Assembly (NCBI GenBank): GCA_002682825.1
Contig: NOKP01000022.1
Span: 558,001 to 622,000, forward strand
Source of the DNA: Neonectria sp. B-13
Lineage: Eukaryota; Ascomycota; Sordariomycetes; Hypocreales; Nectriaceae
DNA: 64,000 bases
Reading direction: 5' to 3'
The translations under genes and the position numbers were made by a program. Below the pieces are notes generated by a model. It did not search any database and had not been told where the DNA came from. It worked only from the letters and a program-made list of their open reading frames with translations. Of this stretch, positions 1-9,423 are shown in pieces; the first letter of the stretch is position 1; every line of letters begins with the position of its first letter.

Positions 1-1330
1 TCAACTTGGTCAATTTTCACCCGGAAAGTCGACCTCGCAAAATGGAAACGGCATCCATCTACCCAACGCCAACGATGAAGACGCCCTTCGAGTTGCATTT
101 TCGCCTCCTGGGCCGTGCTACGCTGGACTGAGGAACAACGTGCCGACAAGCTTGTTGTACAGCAGTCTTGGGCCCTGGCCGGAAGGCACGGAAGACATTA
201 CCGGGCATGTTCAGATCGAGAGTTACCTCCAGGGCCTCAGTGCCGAGCATGGCGTCGACGACGTGACAGTTTTCCACACCCGTGTTGAAGATGCGAGAAA
301 GTCGGAGGATGGCAGCCAGTGGAATCTCAAAACGGTTTCGCTGCTGAAGGGAGACGGCAGCCCTCGATTCTTGGAACGAACTTGGCAGTTTGACGCACTC
401 GTGGTCGCGTCCGGACACTACAACTTGCCCCGAATACCCGATACTCCTGGTCTCGCAGCGTGGAAAGCAAAATTCGGCGACCGCATCATCCACACCAAGG
501 AGTATCGCCATCCTGAGACTTACCGAGACAAAACTGTTCTCGTCATCGGCGGTGGCGCCTCGGCAATGGATGTGTGCCGCGAGTCAACTGGAATCGCGAA
601 GAGGGTGATTCAGAGCACCAGAGGTGGAGAATTCGACTTGCCGAAGTCAATGTTACCGCCGTCTATTGAGCATTTCGGAGCCATTGAAAGCTTTGAACTC
701 GATACTGAGGCTTCTGCAAGTACTCAACTTGACCCAGCAGCTACGATCCGGGGCCATGTTGTCTTGAAGGATGGTCAGGTTCTCAAGGACATTGATTATG
801 TCGTCTTGGCGACAGGATACTTGACCTCATATCCTTTCTTACCACAGTACCACGCGGACAACACTGGTATTGATGCAGTAACACCCGACATCCTCGTCAC
901 ATCAGATGGAAACATGATACATCATCTACACAAAGATATCTTCTATATCGAAGATCCTTCGCTGGCATTTATCGGAGTGCCTTATTACACAGCAACGTTT
1001 GCACTTTTCGACTTCCAAGCCCAAGCATTGGCTTGGGTATTCTCAGGGAAGACGAAGCTTCCAAGTCGAGAGTCAATGCGAGAAGAGTACGAGAAACGCG
1101 TCGCGACAATAGGACGAGGACGTAGCTTCCATAGCTTGGCTGAAGATGGAGCGGAACCTGGTTATGTGAAGGATCTATTTGCCTGGGCCAATTCCAGTGT
1201 TGTGGATAGTAAACTCGAGCCGTTGAAGGGGCATACGGATAAATGGTTGGAGACGTACTGGGAGGCGAGAGAGCAGAGGAAGAAGCTTAGAGAGAGCTCC
1301 GGCAACCACCCAGAGGCGAATTGGCCCTAA
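1..1330 (+). CDS. Flavin-containing monooxygenase, 5'-partial
   Basis: Class B flavin-dependent monooxygenase, which would oxygenate a soft nucleophile or ketone using NADPH, FAD and O2. The frame is open from base 2, so the start and the first FAD-binding GxGxxG lie left of the window; GTG at 140 is not a credible start because PCYAGLRNNVPTSL, a conserved FMO stretch, runs across it. Visible in order: the FMO fingerprint FGDRIIHTKEY (FxGxxxHxxxY form, about 472-505), the NADPH-binding VIGGGASAMD (about 542-570) and the LATGYLTSYPF segment (about 808-840). Stop is TAA at 1328-1330. About 440 codons are seen, close to a full FMO. No intron is needed in this part. The substrate cannot be told from sequence. 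Confidence 0.88.
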   Translation, partial: QLGQFSPGKSTSQNGNGIHLPNANDEDALRVAFSPPGPCYAGLRNNVPTSLLYSSLGPWPEGTEDITGHVQIESYLQGLSAEHGVDDVTVFHTRVEDARKSEDGSQWNLKTVSLLKGDGSPRFLERTWQFDALVVASGHYNLPRIPDTPGLAAWKAKFGDRIIHTKEYRHPETYRDKTVLVIGGGASAMDVCRESTGIAKRVIQSTRGGEFDLPKSMLPPSIEHFGAIESFELDTEASASTQLDPAATIRGHVVLKDGQVLKDIDYVVLATGYLTSYPFLPQYHADNTGIDAVTPDILVTSDGNMIHHLHKDIFYIEDPSLAFIGVPYYTATFALFDFQAQALAWVFSGKTKLPSRESMREEYEKRVATIGRGRSFHSLAEDGAEPGYVKDLFAWANSSVVDSKLEPLKGHTDKWLETYWEAREQRKKLRESSGNHPEANWP

Positions 1331-2097
1331 TTACCCTTTTAGAGGGTTTGTCCCTTTGTATATTGGGGCCGCTGGGGTGAAATAGGTACGATACGATCAG
1401 AAAGCTCGGCAGTTTCAATACGTGGCCGCATCAAAGCGATATCACGTCCGTGTCATCTTAATTCGTCATGTTATCGTCCCGAGTCAGTAAGAAAGAGGCT
1501 TCTAGGAGACTCAATGATTGGCGCACGTGGCTAAATTAGCAAGTAGAGGAGAATTAGTAGAAATTGTGGGAGTACGATCCTTAAGGGAAGGCTGGCTCTC
1601 CCGGACTTCTGGGCGGATGGTAAGACTCAATCCAATTGACACCTCGGAGCGCTCTACGAGCTGAATCAGGGCTGCCTTCAGAGCAATATGGTCGTATGAC
1701 ATGCGAGGCAAGTGTAAATGTAGTTCAAATGTGTAACTATTTCAAGGCTGGGTGATCAGCAAAGTTACTGCAGGTGTCAGAATGAGGCAAAACTGCAAGG
1801 TGGTTCGCACGCAGCCAGCCGAACTTCCAGCAAGGCGTCCAACAAGGCGTTCTGCAAGGCATTCAGCAGGGCAGGTGAGGTTGCGGGGCTGACTATGCCA
1901 CGATTCATATCTAGACACAGCCACGGGTACAATTGAGGAGCTTGCTTCACAACATACCCTTTGCTTCGAAACGCTTGCGGCAGCATCCAATATCCACTCG
2001 TGAAGCGCTGACATGTAAGTTAGCTGTGAAACCGTCCTCCTATGGGCGCCAATCCTCCCACTCTAAGTAGACTCAGTGCTCGCTCTTTCCCGACAGC
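1331..2097. other. Intergenic, nothing recognised
   Basis: No reading frame here resembles a known family, and short frames on both strands lack coding character. A run near 1800-1875 repeats imperfect CAAGGC(G/A)T units without forming a clear tandem array. Confidence 0.5.
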
Positions 2098-4082
2098 ATG
2101 GAGCTGAACAAGCTCTGCTCGACCTGTGAACGGGCTCTGTGTCCCGCCGACTGGGAGTAAGAGAAGGCCAATAGCCCGTTCTGGCCTCATCGGCCGCACC
2201 ATAAATCTTCACAGTCTTTCCTAGAGGCAGTATCACGTCAATGCTTTATCTGCTGGACCATTTGGAAGAAGATACAGTCCAGTTCTGCTTCTAGTCACAA
2301 CACCAGGCGACCTTCCTGGATACATGGCTCCGAAGTAGACTGGCAAGACATGCATTTCTTTGCTAAACACGATGACGATACGTCCGCGATCTTGCTTCTC
2401 GTCACCTGTGGCGAGGGTGAGGAGTATTCCATCTGGACTACTTTCTACCTCATGCTGCGAAACGGTCAGTGAAACCTCACTGTTCTACGGAACCAGATAG
2501 CCACGACAAAAAATAACCATCTTGATAGATAATTGTTGGGTGAGATATGCCCCGCGATCACCGCTGCAATCGCACACCTCGTTTCATTCTACGCTGAACT
2601 TGGTTTCAAAATGGATAAAGATGTGTCAAAAATCCCACGAGGTCTGTAACCAGACAAAAGGCAGGACTCCCTGGCAGCCGACCCGACTGCCGGATATAGG
2701 GCGAGGCAACGACAAGACATTCAGGCTTATCATGCGGCCCAACGAAGCCAACGGGTCTCCCACTTACATCACCTTGAGTTACAGGTGGGGCACAGAAAAT
2801 CAAACTCAACTCAAAACTTCAAGTATCGAAGCCTTACTCAAAGGACTGCAAATTGAAGATTTGCCGAGAACGTTTCGCGATGCTATAACAGTTGCGCGAA
2901 GGCTTGGTGTGCGGTTCCTTTGGATCGACGCACTATGCATTGTCCAAGACTCGAGAGAAGACTGGGAAAGCGAATCCACTGCAATGGGTTCTATCTACAC
3001 CAACGCACTGTGCAATACTGCCGCCTCCGCATCTGATGGGCCCGACGGTGGACTGTTCCGTCAGAGAGATCCCGACAATATGCGCCTCGGCCATGTCCGG
3101 GCGGCTCCTCTGCCAGACATCCGCCCGCAGACGTATCATATAATCGATGGCTTTTACTCCGAGAACCAATTGCGTTATACCCCTCTCTTCAAGCGGGGAT
3201 GGATCTTTCAAGAACGAATCCTCGCGCCGAGGGTCGTCTACTTTGCAGATATTTTGGGAATGCTGCGTTGAGCATAAATGCGAGGTATTTCCACGCGGGA
3301 TTCCATTCAGTGAATGCTCAAAGAATGAACTTCTATGGTTACCAATCACGGTAGCCACCAGGGAGCAACCGCAATGTGATTCGTTTAGAGCGCTGATACA
3401 ATGGAATCGTCTGGTTCATGCTTACTCGGCGTGCCAGTTTACGCGAGCAAGCGACAAGCTGCCTGCATTTTGGGGCATTGCAAGTCATTTTCAACCTTTC
3501 TTTGGGGATGGCTACATTTTCGGCATGTGGAAGTCCTGCCTCATTCATCAATTGGGCCATTCGGTGGAGCAGCCATTGATGAAACAGAGCGTCGAGTATC
3601 GAGCACCGTCATGGAGCTGGGCGTCCCTCGATGGACCCGTTGTGTCGCCTCATATTCAAGAAATGGAATTCACACACGTCTGTCAATATGAAAACGGGTT
3701 AAAGCTTGGTCAACTTCATTTACGGGGTTCGCTAACTCGCGCCACCTATTCCCACCTCACATCGCCGGCGAGGTTTTCAGACATCATCCTAGAAGGCGGC
3801 AAATTTCTCAACCTCATTCTTTTAAGGGACCATTTGGGCATTGAATTTAGCAAAGGAAAAATCATAACACTCTTAGCATTTCAGTCGACTGACATGGAGA
3901 GTCCGTACTTGAACTGTTTTATCCTCGAGCCTGTTCTTTGTATTCTTTCTACAACAACATATCGGAGAATTGGCTTTGCCAGTGTATTTCAGAAGGATGG
4001 AATGGATGCCTTGGGTATCATTGAAAAGAATGGCTCATTGAGTGTCAGGGAATCCCGGGTTTCAGATGTGGTTATTGTCTGA
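2098..4082 (+). pseudogene. HET-domain protein, broken by a stop and a frameshift
   Basis: HET (heterokaryon incompatibility) proteins act in non-self recognition and cell death in filamentous fungi. ATG at 2098 opens MELNKLCSTCERALC, the usual LCxxC opening, but TAA at 2158-2160 interrupts the frame, which then continues with family-like sequence (PHHKSSQSFLEAV, CFICWTIW). An intron fits at 2465-2528 (GTCAGT...GATAG, phase 1) and joins YLMLRN to DNCWVRYAP. The HET core follows: TYITLSYRWG, LPRTFRDAI, LGVRFLWIDALCIVQD, RGWIFQERILAPRVVYF. At about 3245 one extra base shifts the frame, after which QIFWECCVEHKCEVFP and SWSWASLDGPV run to TGA at 4080-4082. Two independent breaks make a functional product unlikely. 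A sequencing error could explain the frameshift but less easily the stop as well. Confidence 0.82.
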
Positions 4083-4561
4083 CGTTCATAGCACATGGAA
4101 TAGCAACCGGTGTGGGAGTGATAGCTCATTGTCACTTTGGCGCCCCGCCCAAAAGGTCACCAATTCTTATTCCAGTGCAAAGTACTAGTAGATTCAGGAA
4201 ATAAATGGAACTGGGTCGACTGCACGTCCATCATGAGACTGTTCATACTCAAATTGTCCCTTGGCGTATACCGTAGTGGTGCTTGGGTAGTTATGACAAG
4301 TTGTGAAGTGATTGGTGGGAGGATTCTCGGGAAAACTTTCGGGAAGATATTCGGGAGTTCTCATGGGAGAGTTGGGAGACTCACGGGAAGATTGGGCTTG
4401 CATGCAGTACATCTATGTGCATTAGCCGTTCCATCAGGCGGTCGACCTCATCACCTAGAAGCCTTTATCCCCCTTTCTGTTTAAAAGAACCTTTATCACA
4501 AGGACATCCTTCGACGTTTCTCTGGGATTTGGCCACTGCAACACCTTGAACCATCTTAACA
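4083..4561. other. Intergenic, promoter side of the GH13 gene
   Basis: About 480 bp between the HET pseudogene stop and the alpha-glucosidase start. Apart from the CGG array listed separately, no gene or strong core promoter element is seen. Confidence 0.5.
4328..4354 (+). promoter_or_regulatory. CGG-N9-CGG-N9-CGG array upstream of GH13 gene
   Basis: Three CGG triplets sit at 4328, 4340 and 4352, exactly 12 bp apart, with GAA-starting spacers of nine bases; a related TGG falls at 4364, the next register position. They lie about 210-235 bp upstream of the GH13 start codon. Direct CGG repeats with fixed spacing are the classic target type of Zn2Cys6 activators, and starch or maltose genes in fungi are controlled by such proteins (AmyR, MAL activators). 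That this array is bound by one is inference. Confidence 0.4.
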
Positions 4562-6636
4562 ATGCCTACCGCAACACCGACGAGTCCAGGCGAGGCCTGG
4601 TGGAAGGAAGCCTCAGTCTACCAGATTTACCCCTCATCTTTCAAGGACTCCAATGGCGACGGCGTCGGCGACATAGGCGGGGTCATCGAGAAGCTGGACT
4701 ACTTCAAGCAGCTCGGCGTTGACATAGTCTGGCTCTGTCCGATCTACAAGTCACCCAAGGTTGACATGGGCTACGACGTTGCGGATTATCGCGACATTGA
4801 CCCGCAGTATGGAACGCTAGCTGACGTGGAGAGGCTGATTGATGGGCTTCACGAGAAAGGTCTCAAGTTTCTCATGGACCTCGTGGTCAACCATACATCG
4901 GACCAGGTGCGATCTTTTTCTTCTACCTATCGCGGGATGCTAACGCATGTAAAATAGCATGAATGGTTCCAACATTCGAAGGCGTCTCGCGACAATTCAT
5001 ATCGCGACTGGTACATCTGGAGAAAGCCCAGATACGACCCCAACGGTGCTAAGCTACCCCCCAATAACTGGGCTTCATACTTCGGAGGTAATTGATCCTT
5101 ATTAACATAAATCTCCGTCCTAGGTCAATTACTGACATATTGGTCGACTCAGGGAGTGCCTGGGAATACGACGAGGCTTCTGACGAGTACTACCTACACT
5201 TGTTTGCCAAGGAGCAACCCGACCTCAACTGGGAGCACCCTCCTGTGCGGGCGGCTGTCCACGATATAATCCGTTTTTGGTTGGACAAAGGTGTCGATGG
5301 ATTCCGGTATGTTCGTAATCTTGGTTCTCGCTGCTATGTCGCTGACTTTGAAGAATGGATGTCATCAACTTCATCAGCAAGTCAGACGGCCTGCCAGACG
5401 CTCAGGTATCAAACCCCTCAGCTAAATATCAGCATGGCGCTGAGCACTACGCTTGCGGCCCACGACTCCATGAGTATCTCCAAGACATTGGCAAGATTCT
5501 GAAAGAGTACGATGCCTTCTCGGTTGGCGAGATGCCGGCTGTCGATGACCCAATTGAAGTCCTCAAGAGTGTTGACGATAGCCGGTGTGAACTTAACATG
5601 ATTTTCCATTTTGACATGTAAGCATCCATCTCTACATTAATGCCTTCTCACCGTGGCTCACGTTCGTCCAGCATGGGCATGGATCACGGAAGTGAAGGGA
5701 AGTTTTCACCCCGAAAATGGGCCATGTCAGACCTCAAGACCATCGTCAACAAATGGCAGACGTTCATGTACAAGAATAACGGATGGAACGCTCTCTATCT
5801 AGAGAATCACGACCAGGCACGGACGATATCGCGGTGGGGTTCTGACAAGCCTGAACATCGAGCTCTCTCTGCCAAGATGTTCGCTACCTTTCTCTGCTTT
5901 CAGAGCGGAACTGTGTTTGTGTATCAAGGACAGGAGCTGGGCATGGCCAACATGCCGGATAGTTGGGATATCACCGAGTACAGAGATCTCGAGACTCTGA
6001 ACCATTGGGAGGAGTAAGCCTACTTCGTCAAATCGACAGCGGAGGACTGATCCCTTGTGTTTTCCCAGGTTGAAGCGAATTTCTCGATCGGATGCAACGG
6101 TTTTACAGACTGCCCGGAGAGAAATCAATCTCAAATCTCGCGACCATGCTCGCACTCCGGTTCAGGTCAGAGGCACTGCTCCTATTTCGATAAAATAGCT
6201 GACATTTGCAAAGTGGGATTCTAGCCAAAACGCCGGATTCTCAACCGGCCAGCCGTGGATAAGGGTCAACGACGACTATACAGCATGCAATGCAGCAGCC
6301 CAAGTCGCAGTCTCTGGCAGTGTCTTCGAACACTGGCGCTCGACCCTGGCACTCAGGAAGAAATTTCGCGATATTTTCGTCTACGGAGATTTTGAGCTTA
6401 TTGATGCCGGTAACGACAATGTCTTTGCGTACTCCCGGTCGAATGGTGGCCGTAAAGCAGTTGTTGTGTGCAATTTCCGAGAGACTGAGATCATCTGGCC
6501 AGTGCCTTCATCTAACGATCTACGACCGGCGAAGGCCTTGCTGTCCAATTATTCTGAAGTTGATCTTGCACAAGACGAGCTGGTTCTTCGACCGTTTGAA
6601 ACGTTTGTATGCCTGGTGGGCGGAATGCAAGAGTGA
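4562..6636 (+). CDS. GH13 alpha-glucosidase (maltase), intracellular
   Basis: Hydrolyses maltose and other short alpha-glucosides. Seven exons fit: 4562-4906, 4958-5087, 5153-5306, 5354-5617, 5672-6013, 6069-6165, 6214-6636; they join in frame to 584 residues, normal for fungal maltases. Visible: VYQIYPSSFKDSNGDGVGD near the N-terminus, MDLVVNHTSDQ (region I), GVDGFRMDVINF with the nucleophile Asp near residue 212, SVGEMPA with the acid Glu near 269, and YLENHDQAR near 343, then the DSSQNAGF segment and a beta-sandwich C-domain. There is no signal peptide, so the enzyme should be cytosolic and need an alpha-glucoside importer. ACAATG at 4562 is the natural start. All splice sites are GT...AG. 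Confidence 0.93.
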
Positions 6637-7623
6637 GAAGCAATGAAAAAGACGATTTGGATAAATGGAGCTGGATTAAGATGGACTAAATAATCACTCG
6701 ACGGATACTTTCTATGCGCGACAGGCGCTAATTACTTAGCCATTAGCTGCGAAGAGTACCTAAAGTCGAAGGGAGAAATTGCCTGCTCACTCAACTACAG
6801 ACGCATTCACCATAATAACTGAAGAGTCTTGCTGGCCCAACGTTGCGCTGACAAAGGATATCTTCCTCCAGCCTAGGTACTGTATAACTCTACCTAGAGA
6901 GACAGAGCCCCAATACCACTCCTATCTCCCATTAATCAGGTTAGTTGTCCCACCCCTGCCAGCGATGGAGATTCATCTCTGACCGAGTCCGGCGCTTCCG
7001 GTTCGGAACAATGCTACGTGTCGAATAATGACGTATTTAGGGACATTACTCAAGATATGATACTCGAAATTTTCTACAAGGTCCATCATTGACGCTAAAT
7101 TGGGTTTTATCGCCGAGGGTTCGACCTACGACGTCATACTGGATATAATCTGTCGGTCCGGGACCCTCCCCGTCGCTTGCCGGCCTAGTGGCCCAGTTTA
7201 GTTGAGCCTCATGCACCGAGATGCCACCGCTCACCGAGACCGGCCTCACCGAAGAGGTAGCGATGTTCTTGATACTGGCCCCGCCGAGTTGGAGTTGCAA
7301 AGAGTAGATGATAGCCTCTTCAGCCCTGCCAGAGCACAGTTGATGCAATAAGGTAAACGCAGTGCGAATGCGATTATGCAGGAAAAATACACCGTTGTGT
7401 CGCGCAGCGTCTGCGTCAAGGCGAACTTCAACCCACAGACCTCGGCGGCTTCATGGTCGTATAGTGGACCACGCGCCTCAGCTCCACTGCGACAGCCAAA
7501 CATGTCGAACAACACAAGACGTGCTATGATAAGAGAATGGGGGTTGAAAACTCGTAGCTAATAAGTACCAATTTCTCACCCAACTTGCTCCTGTCTCTAT
7601 CTCTTGCAACCCACACAGCCACC
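6637..7623. other. Intergenic, nothing recognised
   Basis: Just under 1 kb between the GH13 stop and the MFS start. The last 100 bp are pyrimidine-rich, as in fungal promoters and leaders. No coding family was recognised. Confidence 0.5.
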
Positions 7624-9423
7624 ATGTCGCATTATCTCCCGTCGTTTTCAGCGCCATCTTCGAGGCCGACATCGCCTCTAGGCGCACCAAACTCGCCCTT
7701 TGTCTCTCGACCCACGAGCTTCTTTGCTGGTTCACGGGCAAACTCCTGGGTTGGTGGTCCACCCCGGAAAGATTCAACAGCTGTCCCTTCAGCGGCCCCC
7801 TCGAGAGCGAACAGTACATGGAGCAGGGAACACTCCGACCCCGAAGCTACAGATGTCGACGTTGATAAGAACGAGAGCGAGAAACCCCAACCTACTGCTG
7901 GACGCATCGTGGGCGGAAAATATGTTGACGGCAACAATGAGGAAGTCGACTCTGACTGCGGCCCCATCACGACAGTCGATATCGATATGCCTCTTACTCT
8001 CACAGAGATAGTATACGAGGATGGGAAGGAATACATTGTTCTCGGCTTTGCTACAGGCGACAAGGAGAATCCATTCAACTGGAACCCATGGTACAAGCGG
8101 CTGATATCGACGATATTAAACCTCATGACCCTCTTCATCGGCCTCGCAACAACGGCGTATAGCTCTGGCATCGGCAGCATGGTTGAGGATCTCAACGCAT
8201 CAAATACCCAAGGCCAACTAGGCCTCTTTACCTTCAACATCAGCTGTGCCGTAGCGCCCATGGTTTTGGCCCCTTTCTGTGAGCTAGTCGGCCGCAAGGT
8301 CGTCTACGCAAGCTCCTTCTTCTGCTTCTCGCTCCTTTTCATCGGTTTGGCACTTGCCAAAAACATTGAGACGATCATCGGACTTCGGCTTCTGCTTGGA
8401 TTGTTTGGCTGCGTAGGCACTATCCTTGTTGGAGGTACATTTGACGACATGTACGAGCCTCGCCACCGCGGTCGACCCATGGCCATGTTCAGCTTCGTCG
8501 CCATCTTCGGCACAGTTGCTGCTCCCATCTACGCCGGCTTCATCGACCAGGCCCTTGGGTGGCGCTGGATCGAGGGCATCCAAGGCCTTGCCAACATTCC
8601 CCTGCTGCTTCTCATCATCTTTTTCTTCCCCGAGACGCGTGGTGGTGTAGCCCTTCATAAGCGAGCCAAAGCTCTGCGGAAGGCTACGGGTGACGAGCGA
8701 TATGTGTCGGCTGGTGATATCCTGACGCCGAGTCTTGAGTCCATGCTGAAGGCCAGTTCGGTCAAGGCTATTCACATGCTGGTGACTGAGCCGGTTGTAT
8801 TTGCCTTTGGCCTTTGGATTGCATTCTGCTGGGCTGTGGTCTTCCTCTTCCTCTCGGTAATACCCATCACTTTCACCGAGAAGCATGGGTGGTCTGAGGG
8901 TGTAAGCGGCCTTCCGTATATCTCACTGTGCGTGGGCACCACGCTCGGATGGATGGCCCACCATCTCCAGATGCGCAAATTCGATCGTCTCGTTGCGGAT
9001 CCTAATGTCAAGGTTACTCCGGAAGCACGTCTTTACGGTGCCATGTACGGCGCCGTCTTCTTGCCAATCGGCCTCTTCATCTACAGCTTCACCCAGTACT
9101 CGTTCTTGTCATGGGTCGGCCCTGTCATTGGACTGGCTCCCATTGCCTTCGGCGTCTATTTTGTGTTCGAGAGCACCTACAGCTACACGGCTGACTGCTA
9201 TGGCGAGAGCGCTTCCTCCGCGATTGCGGGTCAAGGACTGATGAGGAATACGCTGGGTGCTGTCACGCCGTTGTTTGCGAATGCTTTCTTTCACAATGTT
9301 GGAAGCCAGTATGCTGGACTGATTCTGGCTTTGTTCGGGACAGGATTGAGCCTGATTCCTTTTGTCATGTTCAAGTATGGGCACAAGCTCAGGGCTCGCA
9401 GCAAGCTTGCGCAAGTGATGTGA
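7624..9423 (+). CDS. MFS multidrug/polyamine-type transporter (DHA1)
   Basis: Plasma-membrane major facilitator of the drug:H+ antiporter-1 type, likely an exporter of drugs, polyamines or metabolites. The start is taken at 7624 because CAGCCACCATGTC is a good context; the frame opens a little earlier without ATG. 599 residues, no intron. A hydrophilic Ser/Pro- and acid-rich N-terminus of about 160 residues ends in NPFNWNPWYKR, typical of this group. Twelve membrane segments follow, with ELVGRKVVY (loop 2-3 motif A) and RLLLGLFG; a cytoplasmic loop lies between segments 6 and 7. The adjacent gene makes a maltase, but this is not a sugar-porter sequence, so a shared role is unlikely. Confidence 0.9.
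   Translation: MSHYLPSFSAPSSRPTSPLGAPNSPFVSRPTSFFAGSRANSWVGGPPRKDSTAVPSAAPSRANSTWSREHSDPEATDVDVDKNESEKPQPTAGRIVGGKYVDGNNEEVDSDCGPITTVDIDMPLTLTEIVYEDGKEYIVLGFATGDKENPFNWNPWYKRLISTILNLMTLFIGLATTAYSSGIGSMVEDLNASNTQGQLGLFTFNISCAVAPMVLAPFCELVGRKVVYASSFFCFSLLFIGLALAKNIETIIGLRLLLGLFGCVGTILVGGTFDDMYEPRHRGRPMAMFSFVAIFGTVAAPIYAGFIDQALGWRWIEGIQGLANIPLLLLIIFFFPETRGGVALHKRAKALRKATGDERYVSAGDILTPSLESMLKASSVKAIHMLVTEPVVFAFGLWIAFCWAVVFLFLSVIPITFTEKHGWSEGVSGLPYISLCVGTTLGWMAHHLQMRKFDRLVADPNVKVTPEARLYGAMYGAVFLPIGLFIYSFTQYSFLSWVGPVIGLAPIAFGVYFVFESTYSYTADCYGESASSAIAGQGLMRNTLGAVTPLFANAFFHNVGSQYAGLILALFGTGLSLIPFVMFKYGHKLRARSKLAQVM

Noticed and set aside
2157..2214. Possible intron (GTAAGA...TTCACAG) that would remove the HET stop codon
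   Set aside because: Splice signals are good but the join changes frame, and the would-be intron encodes the PHHKSSQSF segment typical of HET N-termini.
4562..9423. Maltase and neighbouring MFS gene as a maltose-use cluster
   Set aside because: The MFS protein has DHA1 drug/polyamine features and lacks sugar-porter signatures.
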